Below are positions 9,019 through 17,087 of a DNA stretch of 64,000 bases, one piece after another. The notes below the pieces were generated by a model. It searched no databases. It was not told where the DNA came from and was given only the letters and a program-made list of their open reading frames with translations. Each line of letters starts with the position of its first letter. Position 1 is the stretch's first letter. Source of the stretch: an uncultured Treponema sp. (lineage in GTDB: Bacteria > Spirochaetota > Spirochaetia > Treponematales > Treponemataceae); NCBI GenBank assembly GCA_946411505.1, contig CAMKEG010000004.1:229733-293732 (forward strand), in the 5' to 3' direction. Made by a program: the position numbers and the translations under genes.

Positions 9019-9475
9019 GACCGCGGGAGTTGTCCGGACTTCCGCATTATGTTATGACAACCAAAAAACGCTCTCGCGGAAATTCAAACGGCTGCGAACG
9101 AGGTGCTTTTAGGGCAAAGAGATTAGCATAACGCGTCCTATGTTCGCCCCGTTTGCCTTTCCGCTACGCGTTTTAAAATCGTTTGTAATGCGGAAGTCCA
9201 GGCAAACCGTTACGGAAGGTGGTAAAACGCGTGAAGGCGGCGGGCGGTTGGCGGAAACACCCTGGTTGCGCCGCCGCATAAGCGGCGGAGTAAAATAGTT
9301 TCAAGCGCAAGCAGAGTGTAGCGACGATATCGAGCGGTTCCGCCGACCGCACGTCAACTGGGAGCGTTTTGGCTTGCTTATAATATGTTTTGTCCGGGCA
9401 TTTTGTGAATATGGCAAGGAACGAGATTGCCGTGAAATTTAGCGCGATTTTTTGGCGCGGCGGCGGAGTTTTTGC
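9019..9475. other. Long intergenic region with repeat element and hairpins, no gene seen
   Basis: About 460 bp without a credible reading frame. It holds copy 1 of the ~110-bp structured repeat (9064-9175), a perfect CCGCCGC-ataa-GCGGCGG hairpin (9271-9288), and a stretch at 9231-9260 that resembles one at 13041-13073 on the other side of the 1118-aa gene. Short frames here have no start signals. Confidence 0.6.
9064..9175. repeat. Structured intergenic repeat, copy 1
   Basis: A 31-nt core starting at 9089 (CGGCTGCGAACGAGGTGC, then TTTTAGGGCAAAG) and a second block (TAACGCGTCCTA, GTTCGCCCCGT, ending near 9151) are shared almost exactly with 41984-42046. Outer arms are inverted: AAAACGC..GGAAA..AAAC at the left and GTTT..TTTCC..GCGTTTT at the right. 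GCGAAC and GTTCGC inside the core can also pair. Confidence 0.75.
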
Positions 9476-9504
9476 TTGACTAAAAATGCGTTCCCCCTTA
9501 TGCT
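9476..9504 (+). promoter_or_regulatory. Promoter of the 1118-aa gene
   Basis: TTGACT (9476-9481), 17 nt, TATGCT (9499-9504). Predicted start of transcription near 9511, giving a leader of about 110 nt that holds three hairpins. Confidence 0.65.
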
Positions 9505-9514
9505 GAAATGGTCA

Positions 9515-9589
9515 AGGCAATCGGTTGCCTACTTTGCAAAAACAATGTTTTTGCAAAGTTACGAGTTTTGAGCCGTTCCGTCTCAAAAC
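9515..9589 (+). promoter_or_regulatory. Triple-hairpin 5' leader
   Basis: Three consecutive perfect stems fill the leader: AGGCAA/TTGCCT (9515-9530, UCGG loop), a 13-bp stem 9531-9543 with 9547-9559 (3-nt loop), and an 8-bp stem GTTTTGAG/CTCAAAAC (9565-9589). None is followed by a T-run, so they are not simple terminators. A Shine-Dalgarno AAGGAAAGG follows in the unpaired tail. Function unknown; mRNA stabilisation, protein binding or attenuation are possible. Confidence 0.6.
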
Positions 9590-9621
9590 ATCGCATACTA
9601 AGATAATAAGGAAAGGTTTTT

Positions 9622-12600
9622 ATGCGTTTTGTGGAAGAAATCGCGGGAATGCAGGCGGAAAAGTCCGCAGGCTCAATTGAAAAATTTGACGGCCAGACTT
9701 GGTACAAAATCGCCAACGTCGACTCAATTCCGCCGTTCTTTATGACAATCACAAGTTCCAGCGACGCTTGGAATTTCATTTGGTCCAACGGAGCCTTGAG
9801 CGCCGGCCGCAAGGACGCGAGCAGGGCGATTTTTCCCTACTATACAGCGGACAAGATTTTAGACTTGAAGAACACGACGGGCAGCTTCAGCGCGGTCAAG
9901 GTAAAATGCGACAAGGGAACCATGGTTTGGGAGCCTTTCGCCGACCAAGCGGAATTTAGGGTTGAGCGGAACCTTTACAAGAACGCGAGCGGCTCCCACG
10001 TGATTTTTGAGGAGATAAACAAGGAGCTGGAGCTTGCTTGGCGGACCGAATGGACTTCAAGCGACAAGTACGGCTTGGTGAGAATTTGTTCAATCAAGAA
10101 CGCTGGCTCAAAAGAATGCAAGGCGGTCGTCCTTGACGGCGCCCAAAACATAATGCCGGCCTGCGCCAATTCCGACGTTCAGACCACAACCTCAAACTTG
10201 ATTGACGCCTACAAAAAGACCGACCTTGACCCGTCGGGCTTGGCGCTCTTTTCAATGTCGTCAGTTTTGACCGACCGCGCCGAGCCGAGCGAAGCGCTTT
10301 ACTCAAACGTCTCTTATTTTACAAAAGAGGCGCAGGTTTACCTTTCGCCAAAAACGCCCGACTTGTTCAGGCGCGGAGCGGAATTGCTGGTTGACGATGT
10401 CCTTAAGGGCGAGCGGGCCTCTTGCTTTATCAGGCAGGAATTTGCGCTTGCCGCCGGCGGAGCGGAAAAATGGCTTCAAGTTTTTGACACAAGGCTTGAG
10501 GTAAGCCGCGCGGAGGAATTGATTTTCGCGCTGAAGGACCGCGCCGCTTTGGAAAAGAAAGTCTTGGACGACGTTAGCGCCACCCGCGCCTTGCTTGAAG
10601 AATACGTGGCAGCCGCCGACGGCTTGCAAAACACCGCCGACACAATCGCCTGCATGCACCATGAGGCAAACGTCATGTTCAACATTATGCGCGGCGGCGT
10701 CTTTGTCCAAAACAACGCGGTCCAGTCGGCGGACTTCCTTAATTTTGTGGAAACAAGAAACCGTTCAAAGTCGTCGGACGTCAGGGCGCTTAACTTGCCC
10801 AATACGGTTGACTACGCCGAGCTGGGCGTCATAGTCCGCCAAACGCGCGACCCTCAGTTGGAGCGCCTGTATTTGGAATACCTTCCGCTTTCGTTCTCGC
10901 GCAGGCACGGAGACCCAAGCCGTCCGTGGAACAAATTTTCAATCAACTTAAAGGACAGCCTTGGCCAGCCGATTTTGAACTACGAGGGAAACTGGCGCGA
11001 CATTTTCCAAAACTGGGAGGCGCTCGCGATGAGCTACCCGGTTTTCATCACGGGAATGATTTCAAAATTCCTTAACGCGACGACTGCGGACGGCTTTAAC
11101 CCCTACCGCATCACAAGGAATGGCCTTGACTGGGAAATCCCGGAGCCCAACAATCCTTGGGCCAACATCGGCTACTGGAACGACCACCAAATCATTTATC
11201 TTGCAAAGCTTTTGGAGTTGCAGGACAAGTACGACGCCAAGGTTTTGCCCGAATTGTTGAACAAAAAGATTTTCACAGCGGCCAACGTTCCGTATCACAT
11301 CAAAATGTATTCCGACATCGAAAAAAATCCGCGCGACACAATCACATTCATGCGCGACCTTAACGACAAGATTTTGGCCGACGCCAAGAAGTACGGAAGC
11401 GACGCCAAGCTTTGCGGAAAGGACGGAAACCCATTCCTTATGACGATGGCGGCAAAAATCCTGCAGCTGATTCTGACCAAGCTGGCCAACTTTGTTCCTT
11501 ACGGCGGAATCTGGCTCAACACCCAGCGGCCTGAATGGAACGACGCCAACAACGCTCTTGCCGGTTACGGACTTAGCGTGGTGACTTTGTGCTACTTGCG
11601 CAGAATGATGGTTTTTGCCCGCGGCCTTTTTGAGAAGAGCGACGACGAAAGCTGGACTGTGCCGATTGCGCTTAAGTCTTTCTTTGACCAAATTTCGGAA
11701 CTGTACAAAAACGCCGACCTTGCGGCTTTGAAAAATCCCGCCGCAAAAAAAGACTTTGTCAAGAAATGCGGCTTGGCCTTCCAAAACGAGCGCTTCGCCT
11801 TTTACGAGAAAGGCTCGCGCCTGGAGGAAACCCTTGACATTTCAAAGGCCGAAATCTTGCGCGCCTTTGACGCCTTTATCGCGGCGGCGGAAAATTCAAT
11901 CAAGGCCAACAAGAGAAGCGACGGCCTTTACCATTCATACAACACTCTTTCCGTCAGCGCGGACGGAATGGAAATCGGATATTTGGAGGAAATGCTCGAA
12001 GGCCAGGTGGCCGTTCTTTCAAGCGGCTTGCTTTCCGCGCGCGAATGCGCCGACTTGTGCGCGGCTTTGGAAAAAAGCGCGATGTACGAAAAGCGCCAGC
12101 ATTCCTACATGCTCTATCCGTCAAAGGAGCTTCCGCGCTTTGTAAAGAAGAATTTTGTGGCCAAGGCCGACGCCGAAAAGATTGAAGTCCTTAAGGCGGA
12201 ATTGGAGCGCGGCTACACGGCGCCCGACGACGGCTCGCTTGTCTACAACGATTCCATGGACAAAAATTCCGTTCACTTTAACCCCGACTTTAGGAACGCC
12301 AACGTCATGCTGGAGGCGGCCGCCCGCGTTTATCCGGACTTGCCGCAGGAGCAAAAGGACCAGCTGGCCGCGCTTTACGAAAAAACTTTTGACCATAAAA
12401 AGTTCACGGGCCGAAGCGGAACCTTCTACGCCTTTGAAGGAATCGGCTCGATTTACTGGCATATGGTTTCAAAGCTTTTGCTCGCGGTTCAGGAAAATTT
12501 CTTTGCCGCCGTCAACGCAAAAGATCCGGCCGCCAAGGAATTGGGCGAGCGCTACTACAAGATTCGCGACGGACTTTCGTTCAACAAGACGCCCGAGCTT

Positions 12601-12978
12601 TACGGGGCCTTTCCTGTCGATCCGTATTCGCACACGCCGAGCGGCCAGGGCGCCAAGCAGCCCGGCATGACCGGCCAGGTTAAGGAAGAGGTCATCACGC
12701 GCTGGGGCGAGCTGGGAATGGAAATCAACAAGGGCAAGCTAAAAATCAATCCGGCGCTTTTGCTCAAAAAGGAATTTGGCGCGGACGGAAAGCTTTCGTT
12801 CACGCGCTTTGGAACGCCGTTTGAATACAAGCTGGGCGGCGCGCAGGTGAAAATATCGGTCGACTCAAACGAATTTGGCGAGAGCTTGAGCGAAAGCTTG
12901 AGCCGCGACTTGTTTGAGCGCAAGGGAAAAGTCAAGCGCGTCGAGGTTGAAATTCCTGAGTCCGCGATTTTCGATTAA
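9622..12978 (+). CDS. Large cytosolic glycosidase/phosphorylase-like protein, 1118 aa
   Basis: No signal peptide or membrane segment. The N-terminal ~300 residues are beta-rich (sugar-binding-like), and residues ~380-1000 read as an alpha/alpha-barrel of the kind seen in GH15/65/94-type enzymes: 'HGDPSRPWNKFSI', 'GNWRDIFQNWEAL', 'NPYRITRNGLDWEIPEPNNP', 'IGYWNDHQIIYLAKLLEL' and 'IWLNTQRPEWNDANNAL' place clusters of Trp, Asp, Glu and Asn where such folds bind sugars. I cannot assign a family or catalytic residues; enzyme activity on carbohydrate is inference. Start supported by AAGGAAAGG before the ATG. Codon use is strongly host-like (highly biased), suggesting good expression. It stands alone, with repeats on both sides. 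Confidence 0.7.
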   Translation: MRFVEEIAGMQAEKSAGSIEKFDGQTWYKIANVDSIPPFFMTITSSSDAWNFIWSNGALSAGRKDASRAIFPYYTADKILDLKNTTGSFSAVKVKCDKGTMVWEPFADQAEFRVERNLYKNASGSHVIFEEINKELELAWRTEWTSSDKYGLVRICSIKNAGSKECKAVVLDGAQNIMPACANSDVQTTTSNLIDAYKKTDLDPSGLALFSMSSVLTDRAEPSEALYSNVSYFTKEAQVYLSPKTPDLFRRGAELLVDDVLKGERASCFIRQEFALAAGGAEKWLQVFDTRLEVSRAEELIFALKDRAALEKKVLDDVSATRALLEEYVAAADGLQNTADTIACMHHEANVMFNIMRGGVFVQNNAVQSADFLNFVETRNRSKSSDVRALNLPNTVDYAELGVIVRQTRDPQLERLYLEYLPLSFSRRHGDPSRPWNKFSINLKDSLGQPILNYEGNWRDIFQNWEALAMSYPVFITGMISKFLNATTADGFNPYRITRNGLDWEIPEPNNPWANIGYWNDHQIIYLAKLLELQDKYDAKVLPELLNKKIFTAANVPYHIKMYSDIEKNPRDTITFMRDLNDKILADAKKYGSDAKLCGKDGNPFLMTMAAKILQLILTKLANFVPYGGIWLNTQRPEWNDANNALAGYGLSVVTLCYLRRMMVFARGLFEKSDDESWTVPIALKSFFDQISELYKNADLAALKNPAAKKDFVKKCGLAFQNERFAFYEKGSRLEETLDISKAEILRAFDAFIAAAENSIKANKRSDGLYHSYNTLSVSADGMEIGYLEEMLEGQVAVLSSGLLSARECADLCAALEKSAMYEKRQHSYMLYPSKELPRFVKKNFVAKADAEKIEVLKAELERGYTAPDDGSLVYNDSMDKNSVHFNPDFRNANVMLEAAARVYPDLPQEQKDQLAALYEKTFDHKKFTGRSGTFYAFEGIGSIYWHMVSKLLLAVQENFFAAVNAKDPAAKELGERYYKIRDGLSFNKTPELYGAFPVDPYSHTPSGQGAKQPGMTGQVKEEVITRWGELGMEINKGKLKINPALLLKKEFGADGKLSFTRFGTPFEYKLGGAQVKISVDSNEFGESLSESLSRDLFERKGKVKRVEVEIPESAIFD

Positions 12979-13320
12979 ATCCCGCCACCGTTATTGCAAG
13001 CGCAAAAGCTTTGATGGGCAACGAGGATAGTAAAAAAAATGTGCGAAGGAGCGGGGCGGCTGGCGGCGACACTACGTCGGGACAAGCCCTCCGTTTTGCA
13101 TTTGGAAATTATTTACTTGCGCGCTCACGCGCGCAGGCAATCGCCTTGTCGCAACAGTGATTGACAGCACTCGTAAGAGTGCGAGTGGATAACTTCCTAT
13201 ACAAAGCGGAGCATAAGCGACGCACTGGAAGCATTTTTTTGTTGTTCTATTAAGTATAAAGTTTTTTTTTGAGATTCCGAAAATATGAGTATAAGACTAG
13301 AAAAAATTTGAGGTCAAATT
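12979..13320. other. Intergenic region with palindromic repeat, no gene seen
   Basis: 342 bp between the glycosidase-like gene and the SPOR gene. Contains copy A of the short palindromic element (13090-13142), a GCACTC-gtaa-GAGTGC hairpin near 13169-13184, and an AT-rich stretch with a TATAAA-like box near 13254 that may serve the SPOR gene. No coding signal. Confidence 0.6.
13090..13142. repeat. Short palindromic element, copy A
   Basis: CCGTTTTGC, then a variable GG(A)A-TTATTTACT stretch, a GCGCGC-tca-cGCGCGC hairpin and AGGCAAT. It matches copies B-E at 27621-27740 and 60577-60746 in order and spacing. The preceding TACGTCG also matches the start of copy E. Confidence 0.65.
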
Positions 13321-14121
13321 ATGGAACAGAAAAAGACTTTATGGATTATCGCGGCCAGCGGAGTTTTCTTGTTGGTTGTAATCGGCGCGGCTCTTTTGTT
13401 GAACGCGCCTTCATCAAGCGCTCCCGCGACAGCTTCAATAACAACTGTTGACACGACTCCTGTAACGGCGAAAGTTGAGGAGCCTGTCATTACTCCTGTT
13501 GAGACGACAAGCTCGGACACCGTTCTGGATTCAAACACATTGGCCTTCCAAAGCTTGGAATCAGGCGAGCCGGCCGATAGCGCTCCTTTGGCAAACCAAA
13601 GCGCCGAAACGGCTGATGAAAGCGCCAAAATCGCCGCGGCTCCAGCCAATACCACAATCGAGTTGAACACAAAGACTTCCAGCAACGTTACGGCCACAAG
13701 CCGCGCCGGCCAGGAAGCTCTTTCCAACGCCGGAAGCAAGTCATCCGCCTCTACGATTTACACTGGAAATCCGGGAACAAGCGCGGCTTCAAAGAGCGTC
13801 GCCTCCGCTCCCGCAAAGGCTCCAGCCAAAAAAGTCGCCGCGGCTCCGGCAAAGAAGGCGCCTGCCCTTTCATCTAAGTATTGGGTTCAGGCCGCTTCGT
13901 TCACCAGCAAGAAGAGCGCCGACAACGCGCGCGCCACTCTTGACGACAACAAGATTCCCGCCGAAGTTTTCACTTACAAGGACAACAAGGACAAGTTGTT
14001 TTACCGCGTGCGCGTGGGCCCTTACACGACAAAGAGCGAGGCCGAATATTGGAAGACCCGCGTTTGCAAGATTGACCTTTTTAAGGACACGCAGAGCTAC
14101 GTTACTGAGATAAAGATGTAA
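13321..14121 (+). CDS. SPOR-domain envelope protein, 266 aa
   Basis: A short cytoplasmic start (MEQKK) precedes one transmembrane helix (residues 7-28), a long Ala/Ser/Thr/Pro linker (30-175, including PAKKVAAAPAKKAP), and a C-terminal SPOR domain (about 183-266: YWVQAASFTSKKSADNARA, then LFYRVRVGPYTTKSEAEYWK). SPOR domains bind denuded peptidoglycan glycan at the septum, so a role in division or wall remodelling in the periplasm is likely. GAGG lies 8 nt before the ATG. The low-complexity linker resembles the Lys/Ala/Pro tail on the pyruvate phosphate dikinase at 49421, probably convergent. Confidence 0.85.
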   Translation: MEQKKTLWIIAASGVFLLVVIGAALLLNAPSSSAPATASITTVDTTPVTAKVEEPVITPVETTSSDTVLDSNTLAFQSLESGEPADSAPLANQSAETADESAKIAAAPANTTIELNTKTSSNVTATSRAGQEALSNAGSKSSASTIYTGNPGTSAASKSVASAPAKAPAKKVAAAPAKKAPALSSKYWVQAASFTSKKSADNARATLDDNKIPAEVFTYKDNKDKLFYRVRVGPYTTKSEAEYWKTRVCKIDLFKDTQSYVTEIKM

Positions 14122-14123
14122 TA

Positions 14124-14294
14124 GCGGCAAAAACAATATCTAGCAAGACTTGAATGCTAGATTGCCGCATAAGCCGCAACGTTCGCGCTCGCAACCAAGC
14201 TCGCGCGAACAGCGTTATTGCGGCGCGATAATTGTATTCGCGCCGCAAAACAAGCGAGTCAAGGCTTTAAGCGCAAGCGTGCCTTGACCGCTTG
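14124..14294. repeat. Cluster of four palindromes downstream of the SPOR gene
   Basis: Four successive inverted repeats occupy the whole gap: GCGGCA/TGCCGC enclosing ATCTAGCA/TGCTAGAT (14124-14168); GTTCGCGC/GCGCGAAC (14181-14210); TTGCGGCGCGA/TCGCGCCGCAA (14218-14248, perfect 11 bp); CAAGCG..TCAAGGC with GCCTTGA.CGCTTG (14251-14294). They precede the terminator at 14309. Confidence 0.65.
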
Positions 14295-14296
14295 TA

Positions 14297-14698
14297 TTAT
14301 TCTGTTGAGCCGCCTTCGGGCGGCAATTTTTTTAGCATTAGGCCCGCGATTTTTTTTGCCTGTTTTTTGGCGCTGGAGTAAACCGCTTTTTCGTCGTCAG
14401 AGCTGTTGGCCTCAAAAGAAAATTGACGGCCGAAAGGCTTTTCATAGCTTCCGTTGAACCTGAGCGTTTGCAATTCTTCGCGCGTGATTCCGATTTCCTT
14501 TAACAGTTCGTCCATGTCGTTGAAATCCGAGCTTGTGTTGTAAATCCAAGTTAGGGTGTTGCACATTCGGACAGTTTTTTGCGCGGGGGCGCTGAGGTTT
14601 TTGTTTTTCAAGTCATAAAGCTTGTTTGTTGTGGCGCAGCCGGCCGACAAAAGCGCCGCGACAAAAGCGAGCGCAAAAAGCGTAAAAAAGTTTTTCAT
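14297..14698 (-). CDS. Small lipoprotein, 133 aa
   Basis: MKNFFTLFALAFVAALLSAGC is a textbook lipoprotein signal (lipobox LSAGC, C21). The mature part is charged and helical (MDELLKEIGITREELQTLRF) with no recognised domain. The frame is open further upstream, but the ATG at 14698 is chosen because the signal peptide begins there and a promoter -10 box (TATCAT) ends 7 nt before it; the mRNA is predicted leaderless. Its last codons encode PPEGGSTE and contain the hairpin that terminates the converging SPOR transcript. Function unknown. Confidence 0.75.
   Translation of the reverse strand: MKNFFTLFALAFVAALLSAGCATTNKLYDLKNKNLSAPAQKTVRMCNTLTWIYNTSSDFNDMDELLKEIGITREELQTLRFNGSYEKPFGRQFSFEANSSDDEKAVYSSAKKQAKKIAGLMLKKLPPEGGSTE
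14309..14333 (+). terminator. Rho-independent terminator of the SPOR gene
   Basis: GCCGCC-TTCG-GGCGGC (14309-14324) followed by AATTTTTTT. It lies inside the 3' end of the opposing lipoprotein gene. Confidence 0.75.
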
Positions 14699-14705
14699 AA
14701 ATTCA

Positions 14706-14734
14706 ATGATACGAAAAAATCGGTTCTTGTTCAA
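14706..14734 (-). promoter_or_regulatory. Leaderless promoter of the 133-aa lipoprotein
   Basis: Minus strand TTGAAC (14729-14734), 17 nt, TATCAT (14706-14711), then TGAATTT and ATG. No Shine-Dalgarno. Confidence 0.7.
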
Positions 14735-14812
14735 GCGTCGCGCGGCTGGAAGGAGGCGGGACACGAAGGAGGTTTGCGGCGCGAATGGGGCGCGCGGCCT
14801 TGGCCGTTTTTG

Positions 14813-14841
14813 TTGCGCGGAGCGGGGCTTTGCGCTAAAAT
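14813..14841 (+). promoter_or_regulatory. Leaderless promoter of the SGNH hydrolase gene
   Basis: TTGCGC (14813-14818), 17 nt, TAAAAT (14836-14841), 6 nt (CAAAGC), ATG at 14848. The -35 is poor, the -10 good. Confidence 0.6.
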
Positions 14842-14847
14842 CAAAGC

Positions 14848-15642
14848 ATGGTGACTTCTATTATCGCATGGGGAGACTCGATTTTAAAAGGCGTCGTGTC
14901 GGGCGGCGACTCAAAGCGCTTTGACATTACGGAAAAAGATTCGCTAAGCCAGGCTTGCGCCGCGCTTGGAATTGAGCTGGCCAACAAAAGCGTTTTTGGC
15001 TCGTGGATGACAAAGACGCGCCGCGCCCAGGACAGAAGCTTGCGGAATGGAGCCAGCGCCCAAATCGGAATCATCGAGTCGGGAACGAACGACTCTGACT
15101 ACGACTGGAGCGCGGTGTCCGCCAATCCCGACGCGGAACACTTGCAGCGCTGCCCGCTGGATGACTTTTCGCGCCTGATGGAAGAAGCCGTCTCCGTGGC
15201 CCGCCAAAACAAAATCACGCCTGTAATCATGATTCCCACGCCGCTTGTCCCCGAATGGTGGCTTAACAACATTTGCATCGGAAACGACGAGGCGGCGATA
15301 ATAAAATTTATAAACAAGAAGTACTTGCAAGACCAAAACTGCGCCGCCGCAAACGAAAAATGTGTTCACGACCAAAAAGCGACTGCCGGAGATTGCTTGC
15401 AAGACCTAAAACACGCGGCGGCCATGCGCCTTTACCAAAACCAAGAGCTCTTTTCGCTAAAAGCCGCCGCAATCGCGCGCTCCCTCAATGTCCAAATCGT
15501 GGACATCCGCTCCGAGTTTTTGGCCCACCCAAACTACAAGACCCTAATGTGCTTGGACGGAGTTCATCCCAATCAAGCGGGGTACGACTTTATGGCCCAG
15601 ATTTGGAAGCGCGAGATGCCGAGGCTGGGTCTTGAATTTTGA
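14848..15642 (+). CDS. SGNH/GDSL-type hydrolase, 264 aa
   Basis: Cytosolic SGNH-hydrolase plan: WGDSILKG at residues 8-15 gives the Ser nucleophile in a GDS motif, SGTNDSDYD near residue 73 is the GxND block, and DGVHPNQAGYDF near residue 245 supplies the Asp-x-x-His pair. Such enzymes are esterases or deacetylases; the substrate is unknown. Residues ~158-190 contain three imperfect copies of an LQDQN/HDQK/LQDLK repeat that looks like an insertion into a loop; its DNA (TTGCAAGACCAAAAC, then GCGCCGC) recurs in the histidine kinase at 56905. The ATG has no ribosome site and follows a -10 box by 6 nt. Confidence 0.75.
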   Translation: MVTSIIAWGDSILKGVVSGGDSKRFDITEKDSLSQACAALGIELANKSVFGSWMTKTRRAQDRSLRNGASAQIGIIESGTNDSDYDWSAVSANPDAEHLQRCPLDDFSRLMEEAVSVARQNKITPVIMIPTPLVPEWWLNNICIGNDEAAIIKFINKKYLQDQNCAAANEKCVHDQKATAGDCLQDLKHAAAMRLYQNQELFSLKAAAIARSLNVQIVDIRSEFLAHPNYKTLMCLDGVHPNQAGYDFMAQIWKREMPRLGLEF

Positions 15643-15672
15643 CGATAAAAATTTATGTCGCAACAGCCGCTC

Positions 15673-16311
15673 TTAGCGCGTCTTCGTCTCTGAGGTTTTT
15701 GGCTTTCTGAGCATGGCGTAGTGGGTGAGCTTGCTGTGGGGAACGGTTCCTGTCTCAACAAGCGCAAAGCCGAAATGCTCATAAATGGGAACGTTCTTTT
15801 TGTCGTGAGTTTCAAGGTAGCAGTCCGCGCCGACGCGGTCAAGATATGAAAGAAGCGGGCTCATGAGACTGGTCGCGACATGTTTTCCCTGAGACGCCTT
15901 TTCAACTGCCAAGGTAAAAATATACCAAGTGTCTTTGCCCGCGTGCTTTGAACGAATTTTCCCCGCATATGATTCATAGCTAAGCAGGCGTGGAATGCAA
16001 GAAAAAAATTTGAGTCCGCCGTTCATCAAAAAAGATAGCGTTTTTGTTCCTGAGTCCGCCGTTTTTGACGCAATCAAAATTCCGCGAACGTCCGGGGAAT
16101 CCGCAAGAATATGCGATTTTTTTGTCTGCGACAACAAAATCGCGTTCCAAAATCGGCGCAGTTTTTCTTCGCTTGCATTTCCGCCCATGCTCCAGTCAGA
16201 ATGTGAGTAGCCAAGAAAACCGTTTGCCGCGCAGTTCACAAATTTATTCAACTTGTCTTTTGTCAGCGGCGTAAGGCTTGAAAAATCAGGAACAGAGTTT
16301 TCGTCATTCAT
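15673..16311 (-). CDS. GNAT-family N-acetyltransferase, 212 aa
   Basis: The GNAT core lies in the second half: an acceptor/CoA-site segment 'TLAVEKASQGKHVATSLMSP' (Q/RxxGxG/A-like) at about 140-160, then 'DCYLETHDKKNVPIYEHFGF' which is the typical end of the fold (neighbouring Asn-xxx-Tyr and GF). The substrate cannot be told. The frame is open upstream, but the ATG at 16311 has a strong AAGGAGA site and sits 26 nt after a very good -10. Converges on the SGNH hydrolase gene with 30 nt between the stops. Confidence 0.8.
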   Translation of the reverse strand: MNDENSVPDFSSLTPLTKDKLNKFVNCAANGFLGYSHSDWSMGGNASEEKLRRFWNAILLSQTKKSHILADSPDVRGILIASKTADSGTKTLSFLMNGGLKFFSCIPRLLSYESYAGKIRSKHAGKDTWYIFTLAVEKASQGKHVATSLMSPLLSYLDRVGADCYLETHDKKNVPIYEHFGFALVETGTVPHSKLTHYAMLRKPKTSETKTR

Positions 16312-16336
16312 AGATTCTCTCCTTTGCAATTGACGC

Positions 16337-16365
16337 ATTATATCAAAAGATTCGTAAGAAAGCAA
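16337..16365 (-). promoter_or_regulatory. Promoter of the GNAT gene
   Basis: Minus strand TTGCTT (16360-16365), 17 nt, TATAAT (16337-16342). A conventional leadered promoter. Confidence 0.75.
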
Positions 16366-16429
16366 CAGAGAGCGTGGAAAGATTTTTTTGTTTGCCTGGC
16401 GCGCTATGGCATAAGCCAAAAGTTTGCGC

Positions 16430-16435
16430 TAACAT
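16430..16435 (+). promoter_or_regulatory. -10 box next to the O-methyltransferase start
   Basis: TAACAT followed by GCTCTC (6 nt) and ATG; a recognisable -35 is lacking (ATGGCA at an 18-nt distance). Consistent with a leaderless mRNA. Confidence 0.45.
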
Positions 16436-16441
16436 GCTCTC

Positions 16442-17056
16442 ATGTCCACAAGTTCCGCAACTTTAAACACAACAGACATCGTCGCCCAAATCAAGCAGGC
16501 CGCCGCTGACAACGCCGTTCCGATAATGCAGGACAGCGGAATGGAATTCATTTTAAATTACATCAAGCAAAACAAGGTCCGCCGCGTTTTGGAAATCGGA
16601 ACGGGGATTGGATACTCGGCAACAAAATTCGCGCTCGCGTCGCCGGATGTCCAGGTGTTCACGATAGAGGCGGACATCGACCGCTACCATCAGGCCGTGC
16701 AGAATTTTCACGACGAAAATTTGATGGACCGCGTGACTTGCTTTTTGGGCGACGCGGCCACATTCAGCTTTGAGGAAAAGTTTGACTTGATTTTCATCGA
16801 CGGGCCAAAGGCGCAGTACATAAAATTTTTTGAGCGTTACAAAAACAATTTGGTGCAGGGCGGAGCGATAATCAGCGACAACCTTTCGTTCCACGGAATG
16901 GTGGAAGACATAAGCCTTACGCACAATTATTCGACAAAAAAATTGATAAAAAAAATCCGCAAGTACATTCAGTTTTTAAAAGACAACCAAGAATTCAAAA
17001 CCGAATTTTATCCCGACGGCGACGGCATTGCGGTTTCCAAACGCGCAAACGCTTGA
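16442..17056 (+). CDS. SAM-dependent O-methyltransferase (TrmR/YrrM-like), 204 aa
   Basis: Class I methyltransferase of the family-3 O-methyltransferases. SAM motif VLEIGTGIGYSATKFA (residues 49-64), acidic IEAD at the end of strand 2, GDAATF near residue 103, LIFIDGPKAQY (metal/catalytic Asp region, ~116-126) and ISDN near residue 145 (metal ligands). This pattern fits TrmR, which methylates 5-hydroxyuridine in tRNA, as well as catechol-type enzymes; the tRNA role is the best guess. Its last codons overlap the -35 box of the ATP-grasp gene's promoter 32 nt downstream. Confidence 0.75.
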   Translation: MSTSSATLNTTDIVAQIKQAAADNAVPIMQDSGMEFILNYIKQNKVRRVLEIGTGIGYSATKFALASPDVQVFTIEADIDRYHQAVQNFHDENLMDRVTCFLGDAATFSFEEKFDLIFIDGPKAQYIKFFERYKNNLVQGGAIISDNLSFHGMVEDISLTHNYSTKKLIKKIRKYIQFLKDNQEFKTEFYPDGDGIAVSKRANA

Positions 17057-17081
17057 CTTGTTTGCCGAGCGGATTTACAAT
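17053..17081 (+). promoter_or_regulatory. Leaderless promoter of the ATP-grasp gene
   Basis: TTGACT (17053-17058) overlapping the previous stop codon, 17 nt, TACAAT (17076-17081), ATTCGC, ATG at 17088. The clearest leaderless arrangement in the window. Confidence 0.75.
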
Positions 17082-17087
17082 ATTCGC

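Noticed and set aside
9231..9480. RNase P, tmRNA or 6S-like RNA in the intergenic GC-rich region
   Set aside because: None of the conserved signature sequences of these RNAs is present.
10303..12935. Long open frames opposite the 1118-aa gene
   Set aside because: Shadows caused by strong codon bias; no start signals, and the plus-strand frame is clearly the gene.
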